From positions 1,984,001-2,048,000 of the forward strand of contig CM057067.1 in NCBI GenBank assembly GCA_029945375.1: a stretch of DNA of 64,000 bases, in the 5' to 3' direction. A model generated the notes under the pieces. The model was not told the origin of the DNA. It saw only the letters and a list, made by a program, of their open reading frames with translations, and made no database searches. Numbering within the stretch: the stretch's first letter is position 1; each line of letters opens with the position of its first letter. This document shows positions 44,901-53,569 of this stretch, piece after piece. The stretch is from Agaricus subrufescens. Lineage: Eukaryota; Basidiomycota; Agaricomycetes; Agaricales; Agaricaceae. The position numbers were made by a program, and so were the translations under genes.

Positions 44901-46640
44901 GAATTGTAGTCGCCTGGCAATCATTTTCTCGATGAGTTTCCCCATCGTATTGAGAAGGACGATGGGCCTGAAGGATTTGGCCCGATCGTATGAGGGTTTA
45001 CCCGGCTTCGGTATGACTACCGAAACCGAGTTTTTGAAGTGCTTTGGCCATTTACCTAATTCGATGCAAAGGTTAGCTATAGTGGTCATCAGAATGCATA
45101 CTAGTTCGCTGTACGCCAACTGCTTCCATATTCTCCAGGTCACATGGTCTGGACCCGGAGCAGTGTTCTTCGCGCAGTTCTTGAGGGCGTCGCGAAATTC
45201 TTGAATGGAGAAGACGGGCCACGTCCTCTCCTCGAACATTCCAATCTCCTCAGCCATTCTGTTAAGGTTAGTGGTTTGGTTACTCGCTGAGTTATATGTA
45301 GCGTGAAGGGTGTTGAAAAGCGAGTCCTCGTCGAGGCACGGTTTACCTTCATTGTCCAAGATTGCTTCTACGGCTTCCATCTTGCGTTCCCTTGCCCATG
45401 GCATTAGATCCCATGGTCTTTGATTGTCTGTGGCGATTTCTTCGATCCTTTTGTCGAAGTGTTCCCTTTTCGCTGCTCGGATGGTGCGTTTGAGTTCCGT
45501 GCGAGCTTTGAGGTTTTTGCGCCCATTGATACGCTTGCTGTATTCCTTGTACGCCTTCTTACAGTCCTCATTCCACCACTTTTTTCCATGGCGGCTGAGT
45601 TTGCTCTCCCTCGCATTCGCTTTCCAGGCTTCTTCGAATATCGAACTGATCTGTTCAAGTACCTCCTCGAGCTCCTCCTTGGTGTGGACGGTACTGATCT
45701 TGACGCTGCCAAGTTTGGCCGTAATCGTTTTGATGTAGTTTTCTTCCTCCTCAGATCCCTCATCAATTCTCTCTTTCCCTTTACCCTCGCTTCCCGCTTT
45801 GGCGAATGGTACCGATATGGACAGGGGTCGATGATCGGACCCCCATCTTTCTGTTGGATTAGTTCGGATCTCATAGGTGAACTCTTTATTGTTGATGAGG
45901 TCCGCCGAAGCAAAGACCAGATCTAGAACCGACGCCCTATTTTCGGGGTTGTCTGGTATGCGAGTTGCTTCACCTCCGTTAGAGGGTGGCACATATGATA
46001 GCTCGAGGTCGTTGAGAACCTCTTTGAGCTTCATGTAAGGAGACGAGGGTCGGTATTGTGACGCCGCCCCATCATCCCACTCGCGATCTTGGATATTGAA
46101 GTCGCCAGAGCAGAGAGAAATTTTTGGGAAATTTTCACTTGCCAATGAAAGTGCGCGAACGGCGGCTTGTGTTTCTCCGTCGTTGTACACATTGAGGATA
46201 CTGAATTCCTCTGGGATTCCCATGCGGGGAGTCTTGATTTTGAACGTCACTAGTGACACGTCCCTATGTTTGATGATGTCGGATCGGAGTAAGGGTTTGA
46301 AGACATTCATGCGTTTGTTGACGTATGTGAGAACTCTTGGGTGTTCTCGCTTGTCGTCTGTGTTGGTGAACGCCTCCGTAAAGGCTGTCCATGATGGGTG
46401 AAGGGGCGGTCCATAGGCTATATCCCCTTCTTTGTTAGTGGTAGACGGTTGGGCGCGTACACCCTTCCATCCTGGCTCTTGGAACATAATAATGTCCATA
46501 TAGCCGGCTGTTTTATCAAGAAGTACCGAAGTAGCTTCCCAATTTTTGCGAACATTAAAAGAAATAATAGAAATATTACTTAGCGAGTGTGGTGCGGGTT
46601 TTCGATTTCCGCTTGAGTGAGAGTGGTCGTCGCTATTCAT
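41934..46640 (-). CDS. LINE-A ORF2: endonuclease/reverse transcriptase, 1568 aa
   Basis: APE-type endonuclease, residues about 23-280: IISFNVRKN, FQEPGW, CSGDFNIQ (about 177-184), SDHRPLS (about 268-274). Reverse transcriptase about 480-830: IPKPGKPSYDRAKSFRPI, motif A AFDVAQFFPSLNH (about 626-638), motif B VGQGSALSPILSALY, motif C FVDDG (about 732-736), motif E KTVWRYLGIRFD. A region at about 1090-1230 has the strand/helix pattern of RNase H (HISLITLYNGQAISSK, TQETIVGWSAYRAL, IILYTTSPRIVHNL) but lacks the expected acidic residues. A C-terminal Cys/His motif follows (CHGTVD..REHILNCC). The last residues read through the conserved 3' box (FSAGYVD). The start overlaps the ORF1 stop. It nicks target DNA and primes cDNA there, by family knowledge. 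Confidence 0.93.
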   Translation of the reverse strand: MNSDDHSHSSGNRKPAPHSLSNISIISFNVRKNWEATSVLLDKTAGYMDIIMFQEPGWKGVRAQPSTTNKEGDIAYGPPLHPSWTAFTEAFTNTDDKREHPRVLTYVNKRMNVFKPLLRSDIIKHRDVSLVTFKIKTPRMGIPEEFSILNVYNDGETQAAVRALSLASENFPKISLCSGDFNIQDREWDDGAASQYRPSSPYMKLKEVLNDLELSYVPPSNGGEATRIPDNPENRASVLDLVFASADLINNKEFTYEIRTNPTERWGSDHRPLSISVPFAKAGSEGKGKERIDEGSEEEENYIKTITAKLGSVKISTVHTKEELEEVLEQISSIFEEAWKANARESKLSRHGKKWWNEDCKKAYKEYSKRINGRKNLKARTELKRTIRAAKREHFDKRIEEIATDNQRPWDLMPWARERKMEAVEAILDNEGKPCLDEDSLFNTLHATYNSASNQTTNLNRMAEEIGMFEERTWPVFSIQEFRDALKNCAKNTAPGPDHVTWRIWKQLAYSELVCILMTTIANLCIELGKWPKHFKNSVSVVIPKPGKPSYDRAKSFRPIVLLNTMGKLIEKMIARRLQFEGVATCAIHPCQTGGIIQRSVEDAAVALTHHVRSGWAHKKVTSVIAFDVAQFFPSLNHNALLQILRHFGFADKICNFFSDYLVDRKTQYSIKNETSPLFDSNVGVGQGSALSPILSALYIAPVFHLLDRWVNIRDEVDSFSSPSPLTAILSFVDDGLLVASGDCYDSVHETLKEAYAQITSILNDFGLVMEHSKTELLNFAESASKKDSPNPSIDLGFEPFTSASPLVPKTVWRYLGIRFDRNLHFREHVKYYATKSLSAVRCMRILGNSSRGLTPKQKRTLYISCVQPIATFGLRCWYKPGTRSFKTNMNMLRLTHNQGARWITGAFRTSPLGGITAVAGLMPLHLSIKKLFERSVNRLKTLPTHHPVLSLLERRKAKLSTLHPNSLEYMSKSRRKVLKSPLDSIIDNPAHEVIHPLSPFIKPGERFVDKHPNKVKFVIPPPNKEDNDKYHLELNGSTTRDINALHLITAGCLHKWDSDYNPPERSHSHISLITLYNGQAISSKVLAAGRRITQETIVGWSAYRALQKAYNKLQKGWNVEKIILYTTSPRIVHNLLAANSKPVGKQLSIALSLAFEAIVDEYPGVEIVVKGYRESWATSDPDTSAWQFNFLRAHVYQAIHNAAKERHFTNVSLTFPQSQSHDFAKQRTTSNVLALWVRGFDDPRDRSCFRGHGWLELYQKKPGRLKSRVPGFNFPCSHVEGGWCRPDASLPPDTDYTRVLPTHLNQGPWLRNYGGVTAAHDPKLLARLVRLITNHAPTGEYRSRFFPREPMVGCHGTVDPPFPESREHILNCCPWYVRRANHYTIDGIGTIRGLILFLMDNPSAFTFEPPEQSRISESSWPAYREEVYRKRDKDNKERRKRKLPVLDVGPIFWHESEDSLYQNCFEADEWAGFDFEKMTFGSLEVTGEVVKAENDKFYFNCFVVFLFSYIFRRFLFSFSLSLVYLYSDRSLDSFSLFFFSSSDAFSAGYVDCPFVDCSLCNPCGGER

Positions 46641-49600
46641 TCAGCGGACGAAGAGGGGACCTCGATGATCTGAGAAGGCGGTGCCTCCAAAGCCTGTGTG
46701 ATGTTAGCTTTGCGCCTGTTGCGCTTAGTCTTTTCCTTTTCATTGTCAGCAATTCGGCGTTGAGCGTGCCAGGACTCGTTGTTTTGGTGTCGTTTATAGA
46801 CACAATTGGAATGATTGGCGGGGTGGGCACCACCGCAATTAATACATTTCGGAGCATGTGTACACGTACCTGTCCACTCCGGTTTTTTCCTAAGTTCTCC
46901 GCAACACGGGGCGAAGACGTCGTGGTTTTCGGTGTCATGGGGTTGGTAACACCTAGCGCATTTCTTGTGGTTAATGCGGCATCGAGACATACCGTGGTTC
47001 CATCGCCAACAGTTTTGACACTGTGGGACGAACTCACGCTGGCGAGCGTACGCTAGTTTGATTAGTCGACCTCGTATATGATATACCTTATTAACGAGGT
47101 GCTTAGTCATGATGCCCGATTTGGAGTCCCAGACATCTAAAAATACTACCGCTTTGTCATTAGAGCCTTTGCACTTGACGACGGCGGGTGGGGCTTTGGC
47201 TTCGAGGTCGTTGAATTGGACCACCGACTTCATGCCTTCAAGGACCTGTGCACCGGTTAGTACGTCCTCCGGTCTCCTGTTGTGCACGTTAGTCCAGTAG
47301 TTGAAGCCTGTCATGACGAGATGGGCGACGGATTGGGGAGCCTGTGGGTCTGGCGCCTCCGGGGTGAGATCTTGGCCAAGGGCCTTGTATAAGGCTTCCT
47401 TGACATTGGTGAAACCCTGTTTAGAAGGAACAAGGTTAAGGTAAAAGTGAACGACCGTCTTGAATAGGCGGCCGCTTTGAACACGGAGTTGAGAAGATAT
47501 AGAGATAAGATACCTATTCATCTTATCAACGATGATTCCCATATCTGTGAATCGTTCTGGCTGAACGATATGGGTAAAGCCGAATTGGGCGGACTTCCTA
47601 TTGAGTCCACCCGAGATTCCTTGTGCGGCCTGTTGGGCCAGGGTCGGTTTGCGTCCTTTAGACACCGACCCAGTTGATCCGGCCGAAGCCGTAGAGTTCG
47701 TCGGTGTGTATACCAACGGAGCGCATATAGCCATCGCTTCCTGGACGCTCATTTCCGGGAAGGATTTCTTGAGTTCAACCGCCCATTGGATGGCCTGGGA
47801 TGGCATATTGGGGGCGACATTGGGGGCAGTGACGGTCGGCTTCTTGAGGGCCGAGGCGTAAGAGGTCGGTTTAGGTGCAGGGGGAGGGGGAGCACGTGAT
47901 TGGTTCGCAATCCGTTGAGCAGCGTTTTGCTTACGGGCAGCGATGGCGGCAGGCTTGGAGTGGAGAGGGATGGGAGGGGGGATAGCCTGGCCTTGAAGCG
48001 GCTCTTCCAGTTGGATGTAGAGCTCGCGGGGTTTGGAGGGACCAGCGGAAGGCTGGGTCTTACCTTTCTTTGGCGCCGCTTTCTCTGCAGCGATCTTGAC
48101 GAACTTGTTGGCCTTGGGTAAGGCCGCGATAGTGATTGGTTTGGGGGCCGGGGGAGGCTGGACTGGGGTGGGAGGGGGGGGTGCCTTGCCCTTACCTTTG
48201 GCAGCGGCGGGAATGCGTGCTGGGGATGGTGCCGGCGCGGAATCGATTTCCATTGGGGCGGCAGGAATTGGAGCCGGGGCCCGGACTTGCTGAACGGGAG
48301 GCGACTGGATGGGGGTGGTGGTCATGGGGAGAAGAGCTTTCTTATTCTCGTCGTCCATCTCATGAATATATTTGCTCAACCGATGATTGAGCGAGCCTTT
48401 GTTTTGAACCTTCACATGGGCCCAGTCCGTGCCGAGGACCGCCCCGAAGGCATTGCAGATAAGGTCTGCCACAACGCCAGGGTTGGAGCAGTTGCCGGGA
48501 GCCATCTTGATGAGGGGTCCGAAGACGTCAAATAATTTCCTCTCTAGATCGGCTAATTCGTCCGGGTAGAAGTGAATCTTCTTCCCGTCATCTCCTATAA
48601 AGGCTGGAGAGGATTGCCTTTCCTCCATCTCCGGAATTTCATCGACGCGCCTTTTGGATGCTTCGATGTTTAAGAAATATTGTGTGGCCGTAATCGTATC
48701 GCCACCAATGACTTTATCAAGCGAGGATTCCCGCTCTTTCTCTTGAGCCCTAAGGGCCTTGAGTTGCGCCTCCGTAGTCTTGACTATTCTGGGCGTCGTG
48801 GGCGTTTTGTCGAGGTCTGGTATCGGGCCTCGAGAAGGTGGTGTGATTTGCCGGGTTTTAAGGCCCGGAGCGATGATGCCAGACGGCGGCGCTGATGTGG
48901 CGAGGGAGTCTGGCGGATTGGCAGGGGTAGCACCGGTTACCTTCAAAGCCAGATGACTAAGAAGGGCTGGATCGGGTGTCGGAAAGCCGAAGCTCTCCGA
49001 TTGGCTGCGGTTGGCTGACGTGGCTCTTAGAGCCTCGTGGTCTAAGAGTGCAGCGTCGGGGGTAGAAAAGACGTCGCCTGGGGTGACAGTCTTGTAGGAT
49101 AGGGGGGTCTCGCTATGGCGGGCAGCGAGGGCGGGGTGCCTGAGTTTGTCTCCAGTGGGCATGGGGATACCCCAATCACTAGAGGTCTGGTTAGTAGCCC
49201 GGGCTTCCTCCTCTTCGTCCCGGTGCAACTTTTCGACTCTCTCCCTCTCAATTCTCTCCAAAATCCTTGGATCGTCCTCAATATCGCTCTCCTCCTCACT
49301 TTCACTCTCCTCTACCTCCTCCTGAGGCTCGATCTCCTTATCTGGCGACGGATCCTTGGGAGCGGGTCCGTCTTGTGACTCCTGAGAAGTCGGTACGACT
49401 TCCTCCATGTCCAAGGTTCTGAAGGCACTGGGTGCCAGCATCCCCTTCAATTCTCTAGCCATACTCCTCTTCTTCTTAGGAGCAGCTGTTCTTGACACTA
49501 AGTCCTTGGTCCTCTGGTAAAACGAGGATTTCTTGGACGCTTGGGAAGATAATGAACGAACACTTCCCGATGGTGATGGCGGTCGCGATGGTTGATTGTA

Positions 49601-49654
49601 CGGCTGGTTGCGTAATCCAGACATACTAGAGCGCAGGGGGTCGCGAGATATCAA
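46637..49654 (-). CDS. LINE-A ORF1 protein (gag-like, CCHC), 1005 aa
   Basis: Starts MISRDPLRSSMSGLRNQP; a second Met (MSGLRNQP) corresponds to the start of the LINE-A2 copy and may be the true one. The N-terminal third is charged with an acidic run (EVEESESEEESDIEDD, about 105-120). Then come proline/alanine-rich linkers and a folded region (about 690-860: HIVQPERFTDMGIIVDKMNR, VVFLDVWDSKSGIMTKHL). Knuckles are CQNCWRWNHGMSRC, CARCYQPHDTENH and CINCGGAHPANHSNC (about 875-950), followed by a basic coil. It lacks the CPFW..RQFP signature of the ORF1-only families, so the two gag types are distinct. It binds element RNA by family analogy. Confidence 0.9.
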   Translation of the reverse strand: MISRDPLRSSMSGLRNQPYNQPSRPPSPSGSVRSLSSQASKKSSFYQRTKDLVSRTAAPKKKRSMARELKGMLAPSAFRTLDMEEVVPTSQESQDGPAPKDPSPDKEIEPQEEVEESESEEESDIEDDPRILERIERERVEKLHRDEEEEARATNQTSSDWGIPMPTGDKLRHPALAARHSETPLSYKTVTPGDVFSTPDAALLDHEALRATSANRSQSESFGFPTPDPALLSHLALKVTGATPANPPDSLATSAPPSGIIAPGLKTRQITPPSRGPIPDLDKTPTTPRIVKTTEAQLKALRAQEKERESSLDKVIGGDTITATQYFLNIEASKRRVDEIPEMEERQSSPAFIGDDGKKIHFYPDELADLERKLFDVFGPLIKMAPGNCSNPGVVADLICNAFGAVLGTDWAHVKVQNKGSLNHRLSKYIHEMDDENKKALLPMTTTPIQSPPVQQVRAPAPIPAAPMEIDSAPAPSPARIPAAAKGKGKAPPPPTPVQPPPAPKPITIAALPKANKFVKIAAEKAAPKKGKTQPSAGPSKPRELYIQLEEPLQGQAIPPPIPLHSKPAAIAARKQNAAQRIANQSRAPPPPAPKPTSYASALKKPTVTAPNVAPNMPSQAIQWAVELKKSFPEMSVQEAMAICAPLVYTPTNSTASAGSTGSVSKGRKPTLAQQAAQGISGGLNRKSAQFGFTHIVQPERFTDMGIIVDKMNRYLISISSQLRVQSGRLFKTVVHFYLNLVPSKQGFTNVKEALYKALGQDLTPEAPDPQAPQSVAHLVMTGFNYWTNVHNRRPEDVLTGAQVLEGMKSVVQFNDLEAKAPPAVVKCKGSNDKAVVFLDVWDSKSGIMTKHLVNKVYHIRGRLIKLAYARQREFVPQCQNCWRWNHGMSRCRINHKKCARCYQPHDTENHDVFAPCCGELRKKPEWTGTCTHAPKCINCGGAHPANHSNCVYKRHQNNESWHAQRRIADNEKEKTKRNRRKANITQALEAPPSQIIEVPSSSAE

Positions 49655-49750
49655 GCGTTATCCCTGTAGAACGTGTATTACCACTACTAAATGCCGGCCA
49701 ACACCAATATCCTAAACAGGAAGGTGGTGGTTACAGATCAAGAAGCGGTG

Positions 49751-49950
49751 TCTATAAAGGTGATCCAGTACTTGTAGCCTGAGTGGGAAGCGACTGGGAG
49801 CGGTCCGTGAAGGTCTGAATGCACCAGCTCGAGAGGGGATCGATTATGGTTAAGGGAGGGAGGAAATGGCAGTGAATGCATCTTGCCAGCAAGGCAGGGC
49901 TCACATATAGGGTCAGGGGGAGCATTAGAATCGAGTTTGAGGCCTGTAAC
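49751..49950 (-). pseudogene. copia-X pol, GAG-pre-integrase segment
   Basis: The reverse complement reads PDPICEPCLAGKMHSLPF, then SPLELVHSDLHGPLP and GYKYWITFID, which is the zinc-binding pre-integrase region and the start of the integrase core with its first Asp residues. It stops at the exact 5' terminus of copia-2. The rest of copia-X (gag and 5' LTR) must lie beyond the window. Confidence 0.87.
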
Positions 49951-50248
49951 TGTTAGACTGCCCCAGCAGTCTTGTGTTAGAGTGCCCCAACAGTCTTGTA
50001 TATGGACTTAGAGATGGTACGACTTTCTGATCATGTGATATATTAGTAAGCACATGTTGAACTTGCCTGTGAACGCTCTAGAAGCCTTTAGCTTCTTAGA
50101 CTTGTTCACAGGTGAGTATAGAGTTCTGTATCTTGATAGACAGCTTCTTAGACTTGTTCACAGGATTCCTTAATCAATTCTTATCCGATTCACTCGTGAC
50201 TACCATCGTTAGAACCGTCTCCGCACGCGCTATGTTCTACTTCCGACA
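49951..50248 (+). repeat. copia-2 5' LTR, 298 bp
   Basis: It begins tgttagactgcc and ends cttccgaca, giving TG..CA termini. It contains a near-duplicated block (agcttcttagacttgttcacagg at about 50086-50108 and 50148-50170) and a facing cctgtgaac, so the U3/R region can form hairpins. The 3' LTR copy matches to 53790. Confidence 0.9.
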
Positions 50249-50261
50249 GGTTATGGGCCCC
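50249..50261 (+). promoter_or_regulatory. copia-2 primer-binding site (half-tRNA iMet type)
   Basis: Directly after the LTR the sequence ggttatgggcccc is complementary to the anticodon stem-loop of initiator tRNA-Met (gggcccataacc), not to a tRNA 3' end. This matches the internal half-tRNA priming known for Drosophila copia. Confidence 0.8.
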
Positions 50262-50516
50262 GGCTTCTAACAACTGGAAAAACGAGTTTTCATTCACAAC
50301 TTCATTCATTCTCCTCTCCTTCTCTACTTCCTCAAATCTATTTCGCTTCCCCTGCTCTCAAATCAACTCCGATGGCTTCCGGATCGCCAACGTTTGCGAA
50401 ACTCACTGGAGAGAACTATACGACGTGGTCTGGAGAGATGGAGGCATGGCTGCAAGCTTCTGGGCTATGGAGAATCATCTCTGGCAAGCAGAAGTCCCCC
50501 ACTGTGTCCTCCCCTG

Positions 50517-52600
50517 TTTTTTTTTTTTTTTTTTTGTATCAATGGGATGTATTTCAACATCGACCTCATACGTGGGGTGCCATGACGCGTACCCCCCCCT
50601 TTACGTACACCTGGGAGCTACCTACAAGTACATAACTAATTTAAGGACGAACGCCGATAGAAATGGACTATGAATCAAAGAAAGGGCGGACACGCAAACG
50701 CCGAAGTCCGTCGATACACGAAAATGAAAAGAGCAGATAGCTAAAAATACACATACCCGCGGAGATTAGATCTTACGCACAGGGAATTGCCGTTTAAGCC
50801 AGTCCCTGTCGAAACGATGTGACCAGAAGGGACAAGCCTTCCGATCGGTAGCTGAGTGGTCGCGTTTTTCCCGCTTGGAAGCGGTACAATTCACGCAATG
50901 TCGCTTCTCGACCGAAGTCGGAGCAACCATAGAAGAGTGGTTGACCTCACGATGAGGCCCCCCGCACAGAGGGCAGCACACGCCTTCTCGACGGCACTGA
51001 GAGTGATGATGGCCCCACCTGTAGCAACGAGTGCACAGGACAGAGCCAGAGTGGGGGCGGGCGCCGGCGATTCTGCAGTTGACGCCGGATATGCGAATAG
51101 ATTGACCGATAAACCGTTTTGCAACGGTACCGGCCAGTGAGTCTTTGATGTCGATCCATGCTATGCATGAATCGGAGTGAGGGGACGTCCGCATAATGCG
51201 GATGTTGGTGATGATTTCGGCAAGGGAAGCCCCTACCGGCGAAGAAGAGATGGCGTCATGGATAACGCCGCCGGTCGGAATAACCCAATCCTTAGATTTA
51301 GGATCGGTGATCGGAATGTCCACCATCTTTAGATAAGACGTGGAGTGAGGAGTGAGGGTGGCAATGGGGCGAGCACCTTCTGGAGGAGTGAAGTCTCTTC
51401 GCACATGTTTCAGTACGAAGTCACATTCGGCTTGAGTGGGGACACGGGTAGTGTGGAGATAGACTCCATTTTCGTAATCCTCCGCAGATGTAATCGCAAG
51501 GTCAGTGACCTTGAGATCGGATACGATTTTGTCGTTGTAAGCATTGATACGCTTGTCGTAAAAGCGGGCAGCAGAGAGAGTAACTCTCTTCTCCGGCGGC
51601 TTGATGATGATGCCACGGCGAGACGGGCCATGGATGGTGTGTTTGCCCTGACGTTGACGGCGTTTGGGCTTTGGAGCAGAAACCGAAACAGCGGGAGCCT
51701 CCGAAGGAGGCGGCCGCTTAGAAAGACGAGGCGGTGCACTATCGGCTTTCGCCGGAGCACTCGGCTTCGCAGGAGTAGGAGTGGGAGGAGCAGTGCGCAT
51801 CCTCTTGACTTGTGGCTTAGGTACCGGCCTAGGGCCGGTTCCTGAGGTGCCGGGGGGTAAAGGAGCAAACGCCGCACCAGAGCGCGGCAAGCTATCAAGC
51901 AGGTCCTTGACGGTGAATCCGCCATGGACTTCAAGAGCGAGGGTGGCAGGGTCACGTAGCATGACCTGCAAAGAAGTGAGAATCATACCGATGAAGCGAG
52001 GGGCATCGGCATGAGAGGCGTTGAGCTCGGAGGTGTACATTTCCAGAGCTGCGAAAAACGCATCCGTTTGGGACGCGGTGGGAGGGGTAAGAGAGCGCTC
52101 GGGAGCTTGAGGCTCAGGCGCAGGAACAGGGACACGAGCCGGAGATTCGCTCGTGAGCATGGCTGAAGGAGTGGGGGACGGCTGTTCAGGCCGCTTGCCT
52201 AAAAGTTGCTGCAGGAGAAGCCCTGAAGCAGGAGGGGGGGTTTGGAGAGCTGACTTGATTTCAGCAGGGGGAAGAAGGGTTCCAGGTTGAGAGGCCGAGG
52301 ACCCAGAGGCTTGAGCAGGAGTGTGGCCAACATATTTGCTGGCGGGGTTCATAATGGAGCCTACAAAGAAAGCGGGCTCGAGAGAGGCACGAGGTTGGCC
52401 TGGGACATCCCAGTCCGAGTCCCCATCAATACGGCTCTCCACCACGGGGGTACCTTCAGGTGGAGGTTGTTGAGACTGACGACGGGCAAGATTGCCCTTG
52501 CGCTTAGGAGGCATGGATGAAATGTATTCCCTACTATTGCAACTAAACCACTGAGGCTTCCAAAAGAGGAAGGTAGTGGTAAGAGGTCAAGGAAGGAATG
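50517..52600 (-). mobile_element. LINE-B2: complete ORF1-only LINE, 2.08 kb
   Basis: Poly(T) from 50517, the 5' hairpin module at 52552-52600, and the target gtgtcctcccctg(tt) at 50504-50518 and 52601-52615 within copia-2 gag. Length and sequence match LINE-B1 closely. An intact ORF and a perfect duplication indicate recent movement even though no ORF2 is encoded. Confidence 0.92.
50766..52514 (-). CDS. LINE-B2 ORF1 protein (gag-like, CCHC), 582 aa
   Basis: The ORF is uninterrupted and differs from LINE-B1 ORF1 by scattered substitutions and one residue of length near the GKHTIHGPSRRGIIIKPP box. It has the same order of proline-rich half, basic box, RRM-like region, knuckle CTRCYRWGHHHSQC, further Cys/His clusters (one Arg-to-Cys change gives CCPLCGG), and terminal CPFWSHRFDRDWLKRQFP. 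That both copies remain open suggests selection on the protein or a very recent burst. Confidence 0.9.
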   Translation of the reverse strand: MPPKRKGNLARRQSQQPPPEGTPVVESRIDGDSDWDVPGQPRASLEPAFFVGSIMNPASKYVGHTPAQASGSSASQPGTLLPPAEIKSALQTPPPASGLLLQQLLGKRPEQPSPTPSAMLTSESPARVPVPAPEPQAPERSLTPPTASQTDAFFAALEMYTSELNASHADAPRFIGMILTSLQVMLRDPATLALEVHGGFTVKDLLDSLPRSGAAFAPLPPGTSGTGPRPVPKPQVKRMRTAPPTPTPAKPSAPAKADSAPPRLSKRPPPSEAPAVSVSAPKPKRRQRQGKHTIHGPSRRGIIIKPPEKRVTLSAARFYDKRINAYNDKIVSDLKVTDLAITSAEDYENGVYLHTTRVPTQAECDFVLKHVRRDFTPPEGARPIATLTPHSTSYLKMVDIPITDPKSKDWVIPTGGVIHDAISSSPVGASLAEIITNIRIMRTSPHSDSCIAWIDIKDSLAGTVAKRFIGQSIRISGVNCRIAGARPHSGSVLCTRCYRWGHHHSQCRREGVCCPLCGGPHREVNHSSMVAPTSVEKRHCVNCTASKREKRDHSATDRKACPFWSHRFDRDWLKRQFPVRKI

Positions 52601-53569
52601 GTGTCCTCCCCTGTTACCCAGGCTGAAGCAGACGCTCTGGACGCTTTTGAGGCTCGTTGTGACAAGGCTGCTGGCTGGCTATTCTTGATGGTTGAACAGG
52701 AGCAGAGGGTGCACTTTAATGGCATCCAGGACGACCCCGTGAAGATGTGGGAGGCTCTGGAGGCTGTACACAGGCAGAAGAAGGCTGGAATGCGATTTAA
52801 TGCCTATGATGAGCTGTTCAGCATCCGAAAACTCGAGGAGGAGTCTCTCCAATCGCTTATCAACAGGGTAGAAGGCTGCAAACGTCGAATTAAAGAGCTC
52901 AGACCCACTTCCTTCACTCTGGAGATGCTAGATGATGAGCTGGCATCTATGGCCCTCATTAGAGCGCTCCCAGATGACTATTCCGCCTTCTCCTCGTCTC
53001 TTTTGCTTATGGACAAGCTGGACAAGGCTACCATTCATCAGGCCTTTGTCACAGAGGATATACAACGCAAAAAACGCGCTGGGGACGCTTTGGGAGGCTC
53101 CCAGGCTCTAGCCGCTCGCTCTAGCTTCAAAAACGCGTCAGTGAGCTGCAATTTCTGTGGGAGGCTAGGACACAAGGTGGAGACGTGTAGGGGGGCATTT
53201 GAAAACGCGAGAAAACGCGCCCAGGAGGACGCTCAGAAGCCTAGAACTCGTGGAAACAAGGCTAACAAGGCTCAGGATGCTTCAAATGACGCCTCAGGCT
53301 CTGCAGCAAGCTCCTCTTCGACTTCTAGCCCCAAAAAAGCGCAGAGAGTCCGTGAATTTGCTGGAAATGCAAGTGCCTCACATCCCTCCCCTTCCCCTTC
53401 GCTTTCTACGCCTCTACAGCTCGATGCTGACTTCCATTGGCTTGTCCTCTCTATGTATCCACTGACCAGCAAGTTGCGGACATCCTAACCAAGGCTGTAT
53501 CAAGGAAAGTTGTTGACTTTGCTGTGCCGTTGTTAGGACTTGGAGCTTAGTATGGACTGGTTGGATCAA

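Larger units (their letters stand above)
41833..49750 (-). mobile_element. LINE-A: full-length two-ORF non-LTR retrotransposon, 7.9 kb, apparently intact
   Basis: Poly(T) 41833-41857 then tgtatcaatggc at the 3' end; the 5' hairpin module at 49706-49750 (ttgatctgtaaccaccacc, cct..agg, ggtg in reverse complement). The target gtctataaaggtga is duplicated at 41819-41832 and 49751-49764 inside copia-X integrase. ORF1 and ORF2 are both open and overlap by ATGA. This is the only copy in the window that could supply all retrotransposition proteins. The layout (CCHC ORF1, APE endonuclease-RT-RNase-H-like-CCHC ORF2) fits the Tad1 group; that clade name is inferred. Confidence 0.92.
50372..53487 (+). 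pseudogene. copia-2 gag, split by LINE-B2, fused out of frame to the pol end
   Basis: Gag starts MASGSPTFAKLTGENYTTW at 50372 and runs to 50516. LINE-B2 interrupts, and the frame resumes at about 52603 (TQAEADALDAFEARCDKAAG). It includes the UBN2-like body (QDDPVKMWEALEAVHRQ, MLDDELASMALIRALPDDY) and the knuckle CNFCGRLGHKVETC (53147-53190). After DADFHW (about 53440) sequence from the end of pol is joined in another frame: STDQQVADILTKAVSRK to the stop near 53550. The join removed protease, integrase and RT. Confidence 0.85.
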
